DNA of 64,000 nt from Chrysopilus asiliformis (taxonomy: Eukaryota; Arthropoda; Insecta; Diptera; Rhagionidae). The notes beneath the pieces are model-generated. The model saw only the letters and a list, made by a program, of their open reading frames with translations, searched no databases and was not told the DNA's origin. The translations under genes were made by a program, and so were the position numbers. How positions within the stretch are numbered: the stretch's first letter is position 1; each line of letters begins with the position of its first letter. Location of the stretch: positions 106,464,034 to 106,528,033 of the forward strand of contig OZ035962.1 of assembly GCA_964034945.1 (NCBI GenBank), written 5' to 3'. Shown piece after piece: positions 11,306 through 24,027 of the stretch.

Positions 11306-14300
11306 TATAAAAGCTCTAGAATTGGTAGATTCATGATAGCAAAACGTCCCAGGTATACGGGGACATGATCTTCAATTTAGTTTTGATACTGAAAATTTTC
11401 GCTTGCGGCGCAGTTTTTTCATAAGTTTCTACCTTTACAATGTCTTTTTTTAAAGAAAATCAATGAGAGTAGAGAAGATCCACACGAAATTTCTTACATC
11501 CTATTTTTTAAAGTAACTCAAAATCCAAAAATGATTGTTTTTGAATAAAAGGACAAACACACTTTAGTCGCTTAAAAATCTTAGATCAATAGTGACGTCA
11601 GTCTTTCGAATTTTGTGAATTATTATCAGAGAAAAAAAATACATTCTCAGCAGAGACTGTACATAAAAAAATTAGCTACTCTATATTTATGTAAATGTTT
11701 GGTGCTTCATTTTATTATAAATTTAATTCATTTCAGTTAATTTCGTTGATACTTTTATGTTTTTATTCAACTTAATAAACCAAAATCTAAAAGCATCACT
11801 GAGTAAATTTATTTGCCATTAAATAACTTTCTTTTATTTAGCCCAAATGAATATCAGTTTGTAGTAACGATGCCAATAAAGTCCTGTGAGAACAAAGGAT
11901 CGTACATGGACGTATTCGCAATACTAAAGCCTTGGGATTTTTCTGAAGATCTCTTAACAACCTACAATAATCGTTGAATGGAAACGGATTAGGACAATAT
12001 GATACCATCAACATAACGCAGAGCATGTATCAATCTTAATGTCTTACATCTATTTCACATTTTCATATCGTACCACTTAAATTCCCTTTGCTAGTCCTAC
12101 CACGGAAGTGAACATGCCAAATCGCAAATTGTTTTTCATCATGCTAGCCGTATAAGACTTAATTCTGAACGGCTCCCCACCAAAAAGTGTTAATGTCTTC
12201 ATCAAGCATCATCCACTCGGGAAAAATCATCCTCTGCTATGGATTGGAAAAGGACTTCTTAGGTTGTATTTTCCATTGAAATGACGTGACCTAAGTGTCC
12301 AATCACATTTTTGATGTGAAAAACTTTACAGGAATGACCCTCCGAAGAGTATGAGCAACCGCTTTATGTCCATATACCCCGAAATGCTATCAAATGGCCA
12401 TAAGGGTTTATGTCCAGTTTAAGGTTTTTTTTTGGGAGATTAGGCCCGGGGTAGTTCGAAGACCACGGCTAAAACTGAATACAAAAGTTTTGTGAACCCT
12501 TTTCGGAGGAATGTTTGGGATAAGTTGATTGTACTTCTAATAGAAGGAATTCTTCGTCAAGAATTGTAGGTACTTTCGAATAGGAGGGGGTCGGTTTCGG
12601 GTTTGGGTAGTGATTCAGGCCAACATATTGAACGCGCAATGACTTACAGATGAGAAGATCCTAAAGTTGTTGTTCGTAAAACAACAATATATGCGGTATA
12701 TTCGCTTTCCGAAATTGTTTGCTGTTTTTAGGCTTTAAAGAGCCTCGTAAATTCTACAAAGGTCTCGTTTATAGATTTTTGCTGTGTGTGTTTATGGGTA
12801 AAAAGAGGGTCACATCTCAAAATTTGTTGAAATTGTATACGAGTGTATTAATGTGGCATATGCTTTTTATATACGACGTCATCTGACGTCAATTTCCGCG
12901 TCAATTGAAACTTTTGATGGGATTGGGTTAAAAACTGGGTTCGGACTATTTCACTACCGAATTAGAATTGGGAATTCGACGTTGAAGAGAAATTTCGGAA
13001 TTGGAAGAATTATCTGGTACTGCTGTTGTTGCTATGTTGGTGGTGGCTCCCAAGGAGGCCTACTTTAATTTATAGGGTTTTATGATGTAATAAAACTGAA
13101 ATTGTAATTTTAAGATAATCAAGAGATTTAATTGTGTTTCCTAACAATAAGAGTTAAGTTAATTACAATTTGTCCATGCATGTGAATATAGGGTCGTGGA
13201 AAAGTTCTTAGTAGACACCAAAGTTGTGTAAAAATTTTAGATTGTCCCAATATGAAATGCGCCGCAGCCCAAAACTTCGATTGAATTTTTTTTTTGAAAT
13301 TTTTGGAGTCGATTCTGATGACTTTGTAGGTGGGGGAGAGATATAAATTACTTCAACAACGTTTTGACCATATATATCCAATTTGGTTATTGGGAATCCT
13401 AGCGAGCTTAAAGTTTTTTTCACCCCTCAGGAAACATTGATCCAACATTTCAGCTCAACCGGTCGAGTGGTTTTCGAGTTAGAGTTTTTAAATGCGATTA
13501 TATGGCCAGGCTTATCTGAAAATTACTGATTGTGGAAGTTTTTTCTCAGATAAATTATTTTTTGAACAGACGAGTCTTATAAAATTTTTCCACGTTCATC
13601 AACTCAATTTCATTTCATTATTACGAATCTATCAAATGTTTATATTCCACGCAAGAGTTAGAAAATGAATTACATTTCATGCACAACTCAATCAAAAATC
13701 GTTATAAAAATTTAACAAATGAATTCGTGAAGGAAATTAAACCTGCAACAATCCCAAACCAGCGTGGGAATGAATATAACACCGACATGAGTCTGTTTCG
13801 AAACCATTATCCGCATCATCAGTTTTAATATTTGGGAATTTTTCACCTCAACTCGGAAAATCATTAATAATTCTATGGGAAATCTAAACGCCCAGCACTG
13901 AATGTGGGCTTTTCTTTAACACAAAACACAACGGAAACATGAAACGAACAAAACGCGAGGAAACTTACACCGTTTGTCCAACTAAATATTTAATGTTTGG
14001 CTAAATTGAATTTTTCCTTCCATTAACTTTTCCGCTCCCAAAGCATTTCCCTAAACATTTTCACAGGTCGGCTTCCGTTGCGATGCCGATGCCAATGCCG
14101 GCAAGAACCTCGTCATCGTCTTCATTGTCAAGGAAAAGTGGCGAAAAAAAACTCCATCAACTGACGATCCGCATCATTCTCTTGTAATATTTGTGTCCAT
14201 GAGCTCTTGTGGACGAGAAGTTGCTGGGAAATGGGGTGAGCAGGAAGGAAGGGAATATTCCCCCAAAACTTCTAGCGTTATTTTATTTTTACATGAAATT

Positions 14301-15110
14301 TATAAATTTTTTTGCTACCATCATCGCTTATCTGTCTCTAGTCGGCCTTGTCATCCGAGTAGCACGTCCTTTTCGCTTTGCATCCCCTTTTTGAAAATTT
14401 TGTAAAGAGCCAGAAGTGACTTCATTCCGACCACGATTCCTGGGATATCCTTTTTCGGACGTGTTAACTTCATTTGGTCTGGATCCAAGTTAACTGCGGA
14501 TGCAGTTTCCATTCGTCATCCACAGCAACTCATTTTCACCCTCGAATGGAGTAGTAGAAAAAATGCACACAGAATAAAGTCGATTTTTTTCTTTGCTCGC
14601 TGTTGATGGTTTCGGAAACTGGGACACTAACCATTGGAATTCTGAGAAGTGTCTTAAATTCGAATTTTAAAGGGAGAACGAAGCACTGGGCAATGATTCG
14701 TGTATCTATTTTAAATTAATGGTGAATATCCTTTGGCACGAAGGAAAATTTCACTTCGTTATCTTTGCTAAAAAATGCCCTTGTCAAGAAATATAAATAT
14801 TTTCCAATGAAATGGCGGTAATTGTGTGTTTTTTTTCAAACTTGTTGAGGCACTCCTTATGTAAATCAAGTTTTAGGTCGATTTTTAAGATTTATCGAGA
14901 AAATTGTTTCAATTTATCTATAGTATGTCATCAAAAGCAATAGCGCTTTCAGCCAAAAATTGAATAAAAAAATTAATCCAGTTTCAAATCCAAATTTTTC
15001 AAGTGATTTAAAATAGTTTCGATTTTTCTATAGCCGTTTTCGAATACTTATTGTAGAAGATATATGCATAAAAATAAGCAAATGCTTATACGCAAAAAAA
15101 AAATCTGGTG
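11306..15110. other. no supported gene; scattered degenerate repeat text
   Basis: Includes GACGTCATCTGACGTC at 12876 and a slightly GC-richer block at 14060-14400. The minus strand near 12045-11990 reads LIHALRYVDGIILS, faintly like a reverse-transcriptase YVDD region, but stops follow at once. Nothing convincing. Confidence 0.4.
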
Positions 15111-15382
15111 CACTCAGAAAAATTGAGGCTAACTCGACGACCTACATACGGCGTAATTGGCCTCGGGCAGGCGCGCGTTCGCCTGCATGTGGGCAAGTAA
15201 AACTGAGTTGACCTGTGGTCGGAGAAATTCTGAAATTAAACCACCAGCAGGTGAAGTAGGGCATTGGAAGCTGCACGAGTTGACCTTAGATAGGTTAACT
15301 CTGACCGCTAGCTGGCTTACAGAAACCTCTGTAAGGTCAGAGTTAACCTGACAAAAAGTTGACCTGGACATTTTTCTGAGTG
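15111..15382 (-). mobile_element. CACTCAG MITE, copy 2
   Basis: Same family in the opposite orientation to copy 1: CACTCAGAAAAATT at the left, CATTTTTCTGAGTG at the right, with TG on both sides (15109-15110, 15383-15384). Very similar to copy 1 over 272 bp, so probably a young family. Confidence 0.8.
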
Positions 15383-16118
15383 TGGACTCATAAACTCAAA
15401 AATTGTGTTAAATCTTTTTACGATCTAAAATTTGAGAACATTTTTTAAGAGATCGAATCATTGTATAATGTTTCTGTACAAATTTTGAATTATTAACAAT
15501 AAAGAAAATTTAAAGGATGTGGCTGTCCATAAAATTGGTAACGCTAATTTCAGGCTTTCCGGGCTCTCTCCATTCGTCCAACTTTTTGCAATTTTTGTAA
15601 GAGATTTAGTAAAATATAGATATTTAGTATTTCCTTAAATAAGTTGAAGAGAAACTTCTTCTAACATCTTATTGAATTTTTTTTTCTCAGATTAAGTGAA
15701 ATTTTATGGAAAACCATTCCCTGCTCACGTATTCAGATGTAACTTTGATAGTTTTTTATTGGCTAACTGTATATATGAAGAAACACAAATATAAAAATTT
15801 AAACAAAAAACTTTCTACTACTGCGTATTAAGAAATTCTATAACACGAAAAGTTTTCGGGAAAAACGTTGGGTGTCCTTCAAATACTAACGGTATAGTTT
15901 CTTCTTAAGATGGTACTTAAGTGAAATCTAAACTCCATTTTGTAGGATTGTTTTTGCTTTCTTTTAGAAAAAAAACTTGAAAATCTTTATCTTGTCTACC
16001 GTCTTACAGAAGTTGGTAATTTTTTTTCATTTGCTTACAAGAAATGCACTCAGAAAGAGAAGTTCTGTGGAAACTTTTATCAATCCTGGACTATTTTGGA
16101 CTGATATAGAGATATCGT

Positions 16119-16424
16119 GTGCATGTTTTACCTGAAGAATGTCATTTGCACGTGGAATGCAATGTGACACAAGTGAAATTGGGACATATTCAGACTCACA
16201 ATTACCACAGCAGTGACACTAAACCTTCCGGCTATAACAGAATGTGTGAGATGACATGCAAATTTTCTCTTTTTGAATCGCAGATCGGAATATCCCGATT
16301 TTCAAGTCGAATCTTAAAAACTGAAATACATTTTTATGCTGGAACTTCATTCGTTTGGAAAGGGGTTTTATGCCAAAGTCTGTGGCCTATTTTGAAAATT
16401 TGGAGATGTCAGGTAGCAGTCTAA
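16119..16424 (+). other. unrecognised ORF, possible transposon fossil
   Basis: 101 codons from a GTG with no ATG start. It contains CHLHVECNV and GHIQTHNYHSSD, a Cys/His-rich stretch that vaguely recalls DNA-binding ends of transposases, but I cannot assign it. Not supported as a host gene. Confidence 0.15.
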
Positions 16425-16530
16425 CCGCATATATGGGCAACATACCCGACTCAGTTTTTACTTTGGTTGAAAAGTTCAAGATCTGAGTGTTTCGAAATTT
16501 AATGGAATTGTATTCAAGAAAAAAACTTTT

Positions 16531-16893
16531 CGTATCAAAATTCCAAAATTCCACTTTGAAGTCAAACTTTTCAATAAGATTTTTTAAAATTTATTCCAAT
16601 CGGATTTTGATGTATGGGAGTTTTATGTAGAATCATATGCGAAATAACTTTTGTTCTTGTACTTTTTTGATAAGATGCACCGTTTTTGAGATATTCGCGA
16701 AAATCGTTTTCGTTCGTATGGGGGGTACCCCCCCTAATGGTACATTTTTGCCCATTAACGAACTTAGCCTCGCATTTTACGAAAAACGAATCTGCGCAGA
16801 ATTTCAAGTCTCTATCTCAATCCGTGCGCTGGAAATCCGCGCCACAGACAGACAGACAGACGGACGGACATGCAAAATTCAATTATTTTTATA
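16531..16893 (+). repeat. family-2 repeat, left arm of a large inverted repeat
   Basis: Plus-oriented family-2 copy, from TTCCACTTTGAAGTCAAAC through the GGGGGGTACCCCCC block near 16720 and a short GACA/GACG array (16850-16869) to TTTTTATACCC. Its left end is shortened by a deletion. It abuts the oppositely oriented copy that begins around 16889 and shares the TTTTTATACCC end. Confidence 0.75.
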
Positions 16894-17595
16894 CCCGTAT
16901 GGTGAAACCAAAGGGTATATTAACTTTGCCTTACCGTTTGTAACGCCAAGATCCCGTCATCACACACAAAAATGAATTACACCAGTGTGTTTAGAATGAT
17001 AAAAATATTTAATTTTTGCATGTCCGTCCGTCTGTCTGTCCGTCTGTCTGTCTGTCCGTCCGTCTGTCTGTCTGTCCGTCCGTCTGTCTGTCTGTCTGTC
17101 TGTGGCGCGGATTGCGGGCGCACGGATTGAGCTAGAGACTTGAAATTTTGCGCAGATCCGTTTTTCGTAAAATGCGAGGCTAAGTTCGTTAATGGGCAAA
17201 AATGGACCATTAGGGGGGGTACCCCCCATACGAACGAAATGGTTTTTTGTGAATATCTCAAAAACGGTACATCTTATCAAAAAAGTCCAAGAACAAAAGT
17301 TATTTAGGATATGATTCTACATAAAACTCCCATACATCAAAATCCGATTGGAATAAATTTTAAAAAATCTTATTGGAAAGTTTGACTTCAAAGTGGAATT
17401 TTGGTATAACTGTTCGAATTTTGATACGAATATCACCATACGGGTCTCCAATGATTGCCAGATTGGCAATTATAGCTTTTGTTATGTTTATCATTCTAAA
17501 CACAATGGTGTATTTCATTTTTGTGTGTGATGGCGGGATCTTCAAGTTACAAACGGTAAGGGAAAGTTAGTATACCCTTTGGTTTCACCATACGG
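16889..17595 (-). repeat. family-2 repeat, right arm, with an inverted terminal fragment
   Basis: From 16889 to about 17489 this is a minus-oriented family-2 copy with a long GTCY array (17023-17102), the GCGGATTGCGGGCG block, GGGGGGGTACCCCCC near 17212 and GGCAATTATAGC. At about 17490 it switches to a roughly 105-bp piece of the opposite family-2 end, finishing TTTGGTTTCACCATACGG at 17595. The unit is therefore bounded by inverted CCGTATGGTGAAACCAAA ends about 0.7 kb apart. Confidence 0.7.
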
Positions 17596-19606
17596 AAAAA
17601 TAAACACTGCACGTCTACAGGACATACAGGACACACTGTTTCGGGGATGCAATTTGAATTTGGCAATAAAAATCTTTAATCTTTGCTGTTAGTGTCAGAC
17701 TGTGAAAAAATAATGTCGAAGCAGATTGGGTTCCGGCATAAATGTCTGGAAAGTATACTTACCAGGGGATTTCAGTCAAATGGAAGAATATTAAAGTTGT
17801 GCAATCTGGAAGACTTGAAAATGTCTTTCACATAAGAGGGTGCATTTCTTGCTAAAAAGTAGTAGCAGCAGAAGTACTGGATTCCATTTTGTTGATCTTT
17901 CAGATTTTATCTTGAAAATGGAATTCCGAAACTTATGGAACTCTAGTATCATGAATTGTTTTAAGAGATATAAACAGAACAGATGAATCCCATCAAAATA
18001 TGGAAAAATCACAAAGTAATGTTATCTCAAATTAGAATACTCAATGTGTGTGGATTTTCGGTGTGAAGTTTTCTACAGTTTAGCATTGGATTTAGTGAAT
18101 TTTATATAAATGTATTTGACTAGCACGGGGAAATATAAATTAATCACAAAACTTTTTTTTGACTATAATATAAGATATGTCGACCGTTTCTAACATTCCA
18201 TTGCTAAGATAATAAATTTACTTTTGTAGAGTTTCTAGGGGTAACGGAGGGCAGATATTGGGCAGCTAGAAATTACATCGATTAATAAATATTCTGCAGG
18301 AACCGATTTCCACAAGCACATTATCAATTATTTATGAAAATCGATATCGTTGGAAACATTATGGTTGGCCAATTACATTAATGAAGACAAATAGCCGGGT
18401 GCTGGTAACACTGGATTTTAATTAGATTCCATTCTTGGGGCTAATCTTACGCCTGTCGTACTTAGATGTCCATGAATTATCTAATCGACCCCAAAATATC
18501 CGTTATTCAATCAGTGTACGCACAATTAGAGGGACGTTGTATACTCTGGCAAGATAAGCAGGTTGTGGAATAATCGGAAAATCCACAGGTAAAAAAATAA
18601 TTTGATCCCATGAATTGATTAAAAGGTATTCGGGGTAATGTAAACCAAAAAGTCAACATAAATTAAAAGTTCAATGATTTCCCATCCGCCAGGAAGTATT
18701 TATAAATATTTGAAATGTTGTTCAAAATTTTGATTTTATAGTATTTTTTTTTTTTGAAAATGCGACGATGTTTATTTAAACACAACAATCCTTTTTGAAT
18801 AATTGAAACTGAGTTTTAGTGGTTTAACCTACAGATATTTCTTATTAAAAAAAGGTTTCTCTGGAGAATATATGCAATATTTTGACAGGAATTTTAATTA
18901 TAAATATTAAATAAAGCATTGATAGTCCAACACAATAAGAAATTCGAATAAAACTCAAGGGATATGCTTGAGGCTCTTTGTAATTGCAATTATGATTATC
19001 GGTATGTCAATGGTATGTCAATGTAAAATGTCGATTGCAAATTAATCGCCATATATCAAATTTACCGACTAGAGTGACAATGATTGAATATGGCTATGGG
19101 CGACTCGAATCTATCATCCATTGTTCCAAATGAAATTAAAGGTTAACTATTGTAAAACATTTCAATATTTAATAAACTTGTTAAACATTCTTAATTTTTT
19201 TTAAAACAAATTCCTGATTTAAGAGAAAAATATTCTAAATTATAATTGGAGGATTAAATGTATATTCCTATTGGACTGTTCAGATTCATATTTTTACACG
19301 GAATATCTGTCTGAGAACTTATTTCAAGATACTTATTCATCTACTGCAGAATATATGAATAAGTGTGTTGGAATAAGTTTACTTCGTAAAATTTGAATTC
19401 ATTTCAGCGATGCTGTATGAAAAAATTCTAGTTCCTGGGTCTTTTAGGAAAAAATTCGAAATTTTGTGTGATAATCAGGGTATTCACAGTCGTCTTTTAA
19501 ATTGCGGGTAAATTTACCGCTCGGTAATTCAGTCAAATTTAACAGATTTTTACCGAGACGGTAATTTGGTTCATGTAAAAATGAATTACCGGATTCGGTA
19601 ATTGTA
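17596..19606. other. no gene seen
   Basis: AT-rich. At 19500-19600 several GGTAATT/AATTACC motifs in both orientations suggest an old palindromic repeat, without clear ends. Confidence 0.45.
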
Positions 19607-19942
19607 TAGGGGAAGGTGGGGTATTCTGGACCGCTTTTTCATTTTGGCTAAAAAATCGTAAAAAAATAACTTTTTCTGAAAATTTCAGAGCTTGAATTTG
19701 TAGTACGATAAATAACCTCTCTTTGGGTCACAGCAGTTCGGTCAAATTGTATTAAATTATACAAGTTTTATCAGTTGGCGCAAAAATGGCGTTTTTGCGA
19801 TTTTGAAAAATCTCGGGGTATTGTGGACCACTTTGTAAATCGATTAAAAATGGAAAAATGTGATAGACAAACTTTTTTTTTTGATTCATATATTTATTAT
19901 ATAACAGACAAAGTGAAATGAAGTGAAAAATTGCAATGAAAA

Positions 19943-20748
19943 TCAGTCCGAAACGCAATGTTCGCAAGTCCAGTAACTTGCAGTCATTCCGGAGCATCCC
20001 AAGTGAACAGCTCGATCGCACACGTTGCAATGGATGGTATTTCGGCGGTTCATTTTTTTTGGCATATTTTTCTTACAAATTATGCAGAAATCTATGTATT
20101 CTTCCACCTCACAATAGGTTGAAGATGGTTGTTTCTTCTGTGATGTCTTCGATTTGACACGATCTTTTTGCTTTTTCGATTATGGTTTATCACCTTTTCT
20201 CTCCAATCTCTTTCGCTTCATATCAGCCTTCTCACGAAGGTCATTTACATCCTCTGGCGATGTCAAAACGGCCGATTTAGAAACTAGCTTGTATACCCGT
20301 CGTTGCCGGGTTAAGCTTTTTGTCTAAATTTTAGAATACGAAGAAAACCGGAAAGAACTTAAAAACTTTTTAATGGGTCTATGTTGGGGCTGGACCCACG
20401 ACGAACATCTATGCCAAATTTCAGGCCAATCGGTTCAGTAGTTTCCCCGCGAAAGAGTAACATAGAGAGAAAACTAAGTTTCGAAATCACTTTACCCCTT
20501 CCCCTTACTCCCCCCACCCCTCGCGCTACTTTTCCGTATGCCTATGTTGGAACCAGAACTACCACAGACACTCATGCCAAATTTCAAGTCAATCGGTTCA
20601 GCCGTTTTCGCGTGAAAGAGGAACAGACAGACAGGCAGACATACACCAACTCATTTTTATATATTAGTATGATTGCCGAAAATCTAATGCTGTGTTTTTG
20701 CATGAAAAAACTGTTATATGCATCAAATACACGAAGTTTGCTTGTCAA
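19943..20748 (-). pseudogene. transposase C-terminal remnant with PHD-like zinc finger
   Basis: Seen: reading the minus strand and skipping the Helitron at 20284-20672, one frame stays open from about 20748 to a TGA at 19945-19943 except for a TAA at 20182-20180. It includes ISKSAVLTSPEDVNDLREK and a basic segment, then CIICKK, IHCNVCDRAVHLGCSGM and YWTCEHCVSD. The spacing CxxC...CxxC...HxxC...WxCxxC is a PHD-type finger. Known: pogo/Tigger-like DDE transposases of insects often end with a KSAVLTSP-like segment and such a finger. The DDE core is absent. The in-frame stop, the missing N-terminal part and the Helitron insertion make it a pseudogene. Confidence 0.65.
20284..20672 (-). mobile_element. 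non-autonomous Helitron, family 1, inserted in a pogo-like element
   Basis: Reverse-oriented copy. It starts with TC (20672-20671) after A (20673), has the same TATACTAATATATAAA-like 5' end and TGTC array, and ends with the ACCCGGCAACGACGGGT hairpin and CTAG (20287-20284) followed by T on that strand. It is 389 bp, about 100 bp shorter than the 6452 copy because it has one internal block instead of two. It interrupts the decayed transposase frame of the surrounding element; removing it restores a continuous frame. Confidence 0.85.
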
Positions 20749-21172
20749 ATGTCAAGAATTGAGTGGTCCATAATTCCCCGACAAAAGTGGTCCACAATTC
20801 CCCGAACGCTCTTTTTTACAATATGGCAGCTATTAGTAACACAATGCAAACTTCATGCAAAATTTTTTGTCAGTGTCGAATGCTTAAGGCTCCGTGAATA
20901 TTATCAATATATTTACTTGAGTTGATTCTCGAAAAATGTGGTTAAATTTAAGCGAAACACAAAGTGAAAAAAAAAATTTCGAAGTATCACTTTTCTATTT
21001 GCTATCGAAGCGAGGTGATAGTGCGTATACACAAGTCGAGTACTGTTAGGAAAATTAGCTTAACATGAGGCAAACTGATTACAGTTATTTGCAGCTACCA
21101 ACCACTACTAGGGGAAACAAAATGACGCTGGTCCGCAATTCCCCGTGGTCCAGAATACCCCAGTTTCCCCTA

Positions 21173-24027
21173 CATGCCTCGAGTCGTGTTTTTCAGCCTC
21201 GGTATTCGGTATCAAGAATCAACCGCGGGTGGCGCTAGTAATGTTTTTAGTTGTCAAATTTTCTCGCTGGTTTTTTGTTAATCTCATCGGACTGATGCAA
21301 TCTTTTTCAATTTTGATAGCCGTTGCCTCAAAAGAATACATCAAACATGGATTTAAAGGCATGTGGCATATTTTACAATCAAATTCGCAGTTCATGATTT
21401 GGTCACGTATCAAATAAAAGCGCTGTTCTCAAATCTGTGCTGTGGGATGTTCACAGCAGAATATTTTCAGTCTTTTAATATTACCGAAAATACCGAATAT
21501 CGAGAATTAAAAGAGGATTGTGAATACCCTGAATATATACAGTTGTGCAACTTGAATTGTCAAAGCATAATATTCACAGAATAAAATGTCAAATGTAAAC
21601 AGGGCCTTAGGAATGTATTTAAGAATTTCCTGCGGTAACGCAAACGGTCATGCAACATAGATAGATTTTTTGTAACAAAAAAAAATTGCCAATTAAAATG
21701 TCAAATGTAAACGGCCTGCTACTCATTACTTGAATTGTTCATAAACCGAAATATATTCCAAGTGAAAGGGTATGAATGAGGAGATAGACAGAGATACTAT
21801 TGACAAAATGATAATATCTCTATTTTGAAAAAACAAAATGCCAATTGTAAGCTGAAATTCAGATATTCATTTCTGAAAAAGTATTTTTTGTTCGTTTCCA
21901 GTAAGTGTTCATTCCGATTTCTTATAGTTGAAATCTTTTCATTTTTGCAACAATTCAGAGGAAGCAATTATCCTAATTGCAACTTCGTATTCTAAGAAGC
22001 ATTTCAATTGTATTTAGATGTAAAAAAATTGTTTCATTTTCAGATTTCCAGGAAATATCCGCATTATCCTATCTAATAAATACCCGAGAAATGTCTAATT
22101 TCTTATTTACGTGAAAATTCTTTTGCCATATAAATTTTCTATTTTCGCTTCTCATGTGGATTGAATTAACCCTAGACCCGTGTACTATAAAACTTCCATA
22201 TATTGTGCACTTGGGCACTTAGATGTAATTCTAATAGAAAATGTATGGCTTGTTTGTTTAAAAATCATAAAAATGTGGTTTATTCGTTAAACAAGTAAGA
22301 AATACAATGGGAAAATATAACCCCAAAAAATCGTTCTGGGCACTCAGTGCCCAGTACACGGGTCTAGGGTTAAATGTTGCAGTCGTCATAATTTGCCCTT
22401 TTCACAAGAAAATATTTTTCGAGCTAAATCTATTTGTGTAGTAATTTCAGTTCATTATTATAAAAATATTTTTACTAGCGAAAGTATTTAATCTCATAAA
22501 AAAATTCTGTTGAAATTCGCAATTATTTTCCAGCGTTTCTAATTAATTAACATACGCTTAAATGTATTCTGAAATTTATATTAAAAGGGCTGAAAGGTAA
22601 ATACACGACTGAATATAATGCGTTTACCCCTTTGACAAGCCCAACATACAAAAGGCCATGTACGAGTAATTCTCTGTTTATTTCTGAAGTCATGCAATCA
22701 GTGCATTTGTTATAATTATCCTTTTGAGTATATCCTTTTTCGTATATTTTTCTAAGTTTATGTTACTTTCTAATTTTAGAATTCTGTCATCATTAAATTG
22801 TCATCAAAAATACCACCATTCATCCTGCTTTTCAGATAGTTTTTGGCTGAGAATGTTAGGGATAAGTATGTTTATCCCTATTGATCCTTTCATTCTTTCA
22901 AAAGGAATTTTGATTTGAGAAATAATAGAACAAAACCATCAGCGTATAAACACAAATTATGTACACTTATATTTACAAGGATTTCGCTGTCATCCACGAG
23001 TATGAACTTGTAGTACGTCAACCAAAAACACAGGAAAAAACTACATAAACTTCAGGATACAAACGCTTATAGAAAATAATGGTGACAACTTTGTTTACTA
23101 GCCATGTTGTTTGTCCTTAAGTGGATTTCAAGTGGCCTTATAAGATTTGCTGGTACGTTGTGTAACAACTTGTCCTAAACGAATGATTTGATCCGAAGAA
23201 ACCCTTTTTGCCTTATACAAAACCATTCGAAAAGTGTTCGAGTATTATGTATATACTTTTATATCATGCTATTTTCCATTTCGCTCAACATCCCCCGCGG
23301 GGCCTAAACCTCTATGATATTCTGGTACCATATACAATCTAAAATTTTGTATTTTACTTAAACCATTGCGAAAAGGTCTCAGACTTGTATACTTTATTTG
23401 TGTTATGACATTTTATAATCTCTACATTTATTTATCCCTCTTAAAAAGGGATGGATTCTAAGATTACTTATGGCAATGATCACCAATGCCTCAGCATTAT
23501 TTTCTTCACATGTGTAAAATTCTAATGTTTAAAAATAAATAAATAAAACATTCTGGTATATGAGATAGAAAATATGTTAATGTCAAAAGTATTAGATGTG
23601 GGCTGTAAAGTGTGTAAGGACTTTTCATTAGACTTTACTGCTAAAGTGGATACCTTTTTTTAGTTCAATGTTTTCTTTATTCCTTTTGTCGAGTATTGGT
23701 GTGGATTAAATCCAATTTCAATTATGGTAATTGGGTTTTTCTAGGAAATATCATTAATTTTGAATTGTCTTTATTTTACACATATTGAAGACTTTTCAAG
23801 GATTAACGTATATATAATTGAATGACTTTAAAAGTTTTTCACCAAGTTTTGAAATACATTGCGACTTGGGTATATGAAGTTAATCCGTTCCCGAAGGTTG
23901 TTTCTAAACCGGGTCGTCGAGAAACCGAGGAGGAGTACCGGAATTGCGGTTTTATGGCGACATTTTTGTTAACATTTTCATGGGAAATATTCCACCGAAA
24001 TTTCCCAACTTATTCCTCCACGGTATG
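21173..24027. other. no gene seen apart from the piggyBac-like MITE
   Basis: AAAATGTCAAATGTAAACRG occurs twice (about 21585 and 21698), probably a degraded MITE end. The rest is AT-rich without coding signals. Confidence 0.45.
22170..22369. mobile_element. piggyBac-like MITE
   Basis: TTAA (22166-22169) and TTAA (22370-22373) bracket CCCTAGACCCGTGTACT and its inverse AGTACACGGGTCTAGGG. TTAA target duplication plus CCCTAG termini are the piggyBac hallmark. The 200-bp interior carries GCACTTGGGCACT and GGGCACTCAGTGCCC motifs and no ORF. Confidence 0.85.

Larger units (their letters stand above)
19609..21170 (-). mobile_element. pogo/Tigger-type DNA transposon, internally decayed
   Basis: Seen: terminal inverted repeats GGGGAAGGTGGGGTATTC (left) and GGGGAAACTGGGGTATTC (right, reverse complement), each continuing TGGACC, flanked by TA (19607-19608 and 21171-21172). 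Internal GTGGTCCAYAATTCCCCG motifs recur near the right end (20763-20805, 21129-21155). It is 1562 bp including a 389-bp Helitron; the other 1173 bp are far too short for a full transposase. The TA target site and the transposase tail support the Tc1/mariner-pogo superfamily. Confidence 0.75.

Noticed and set aside
11838..12060. Possible retrotransposon reverse-transcriptase fossil (LIHALRYVDGIILS)
   Set aside because: Only one motif-like stretch, changed at the catalytic Asp, with stops around it; could be chance.
10905..15371. ORFs containing MSRSTFCQVNSDLTEVSVS at 11 and 15 kb
   Set aside because: Same peptide because both lie in CACTCAG MITE copies; not a gene.
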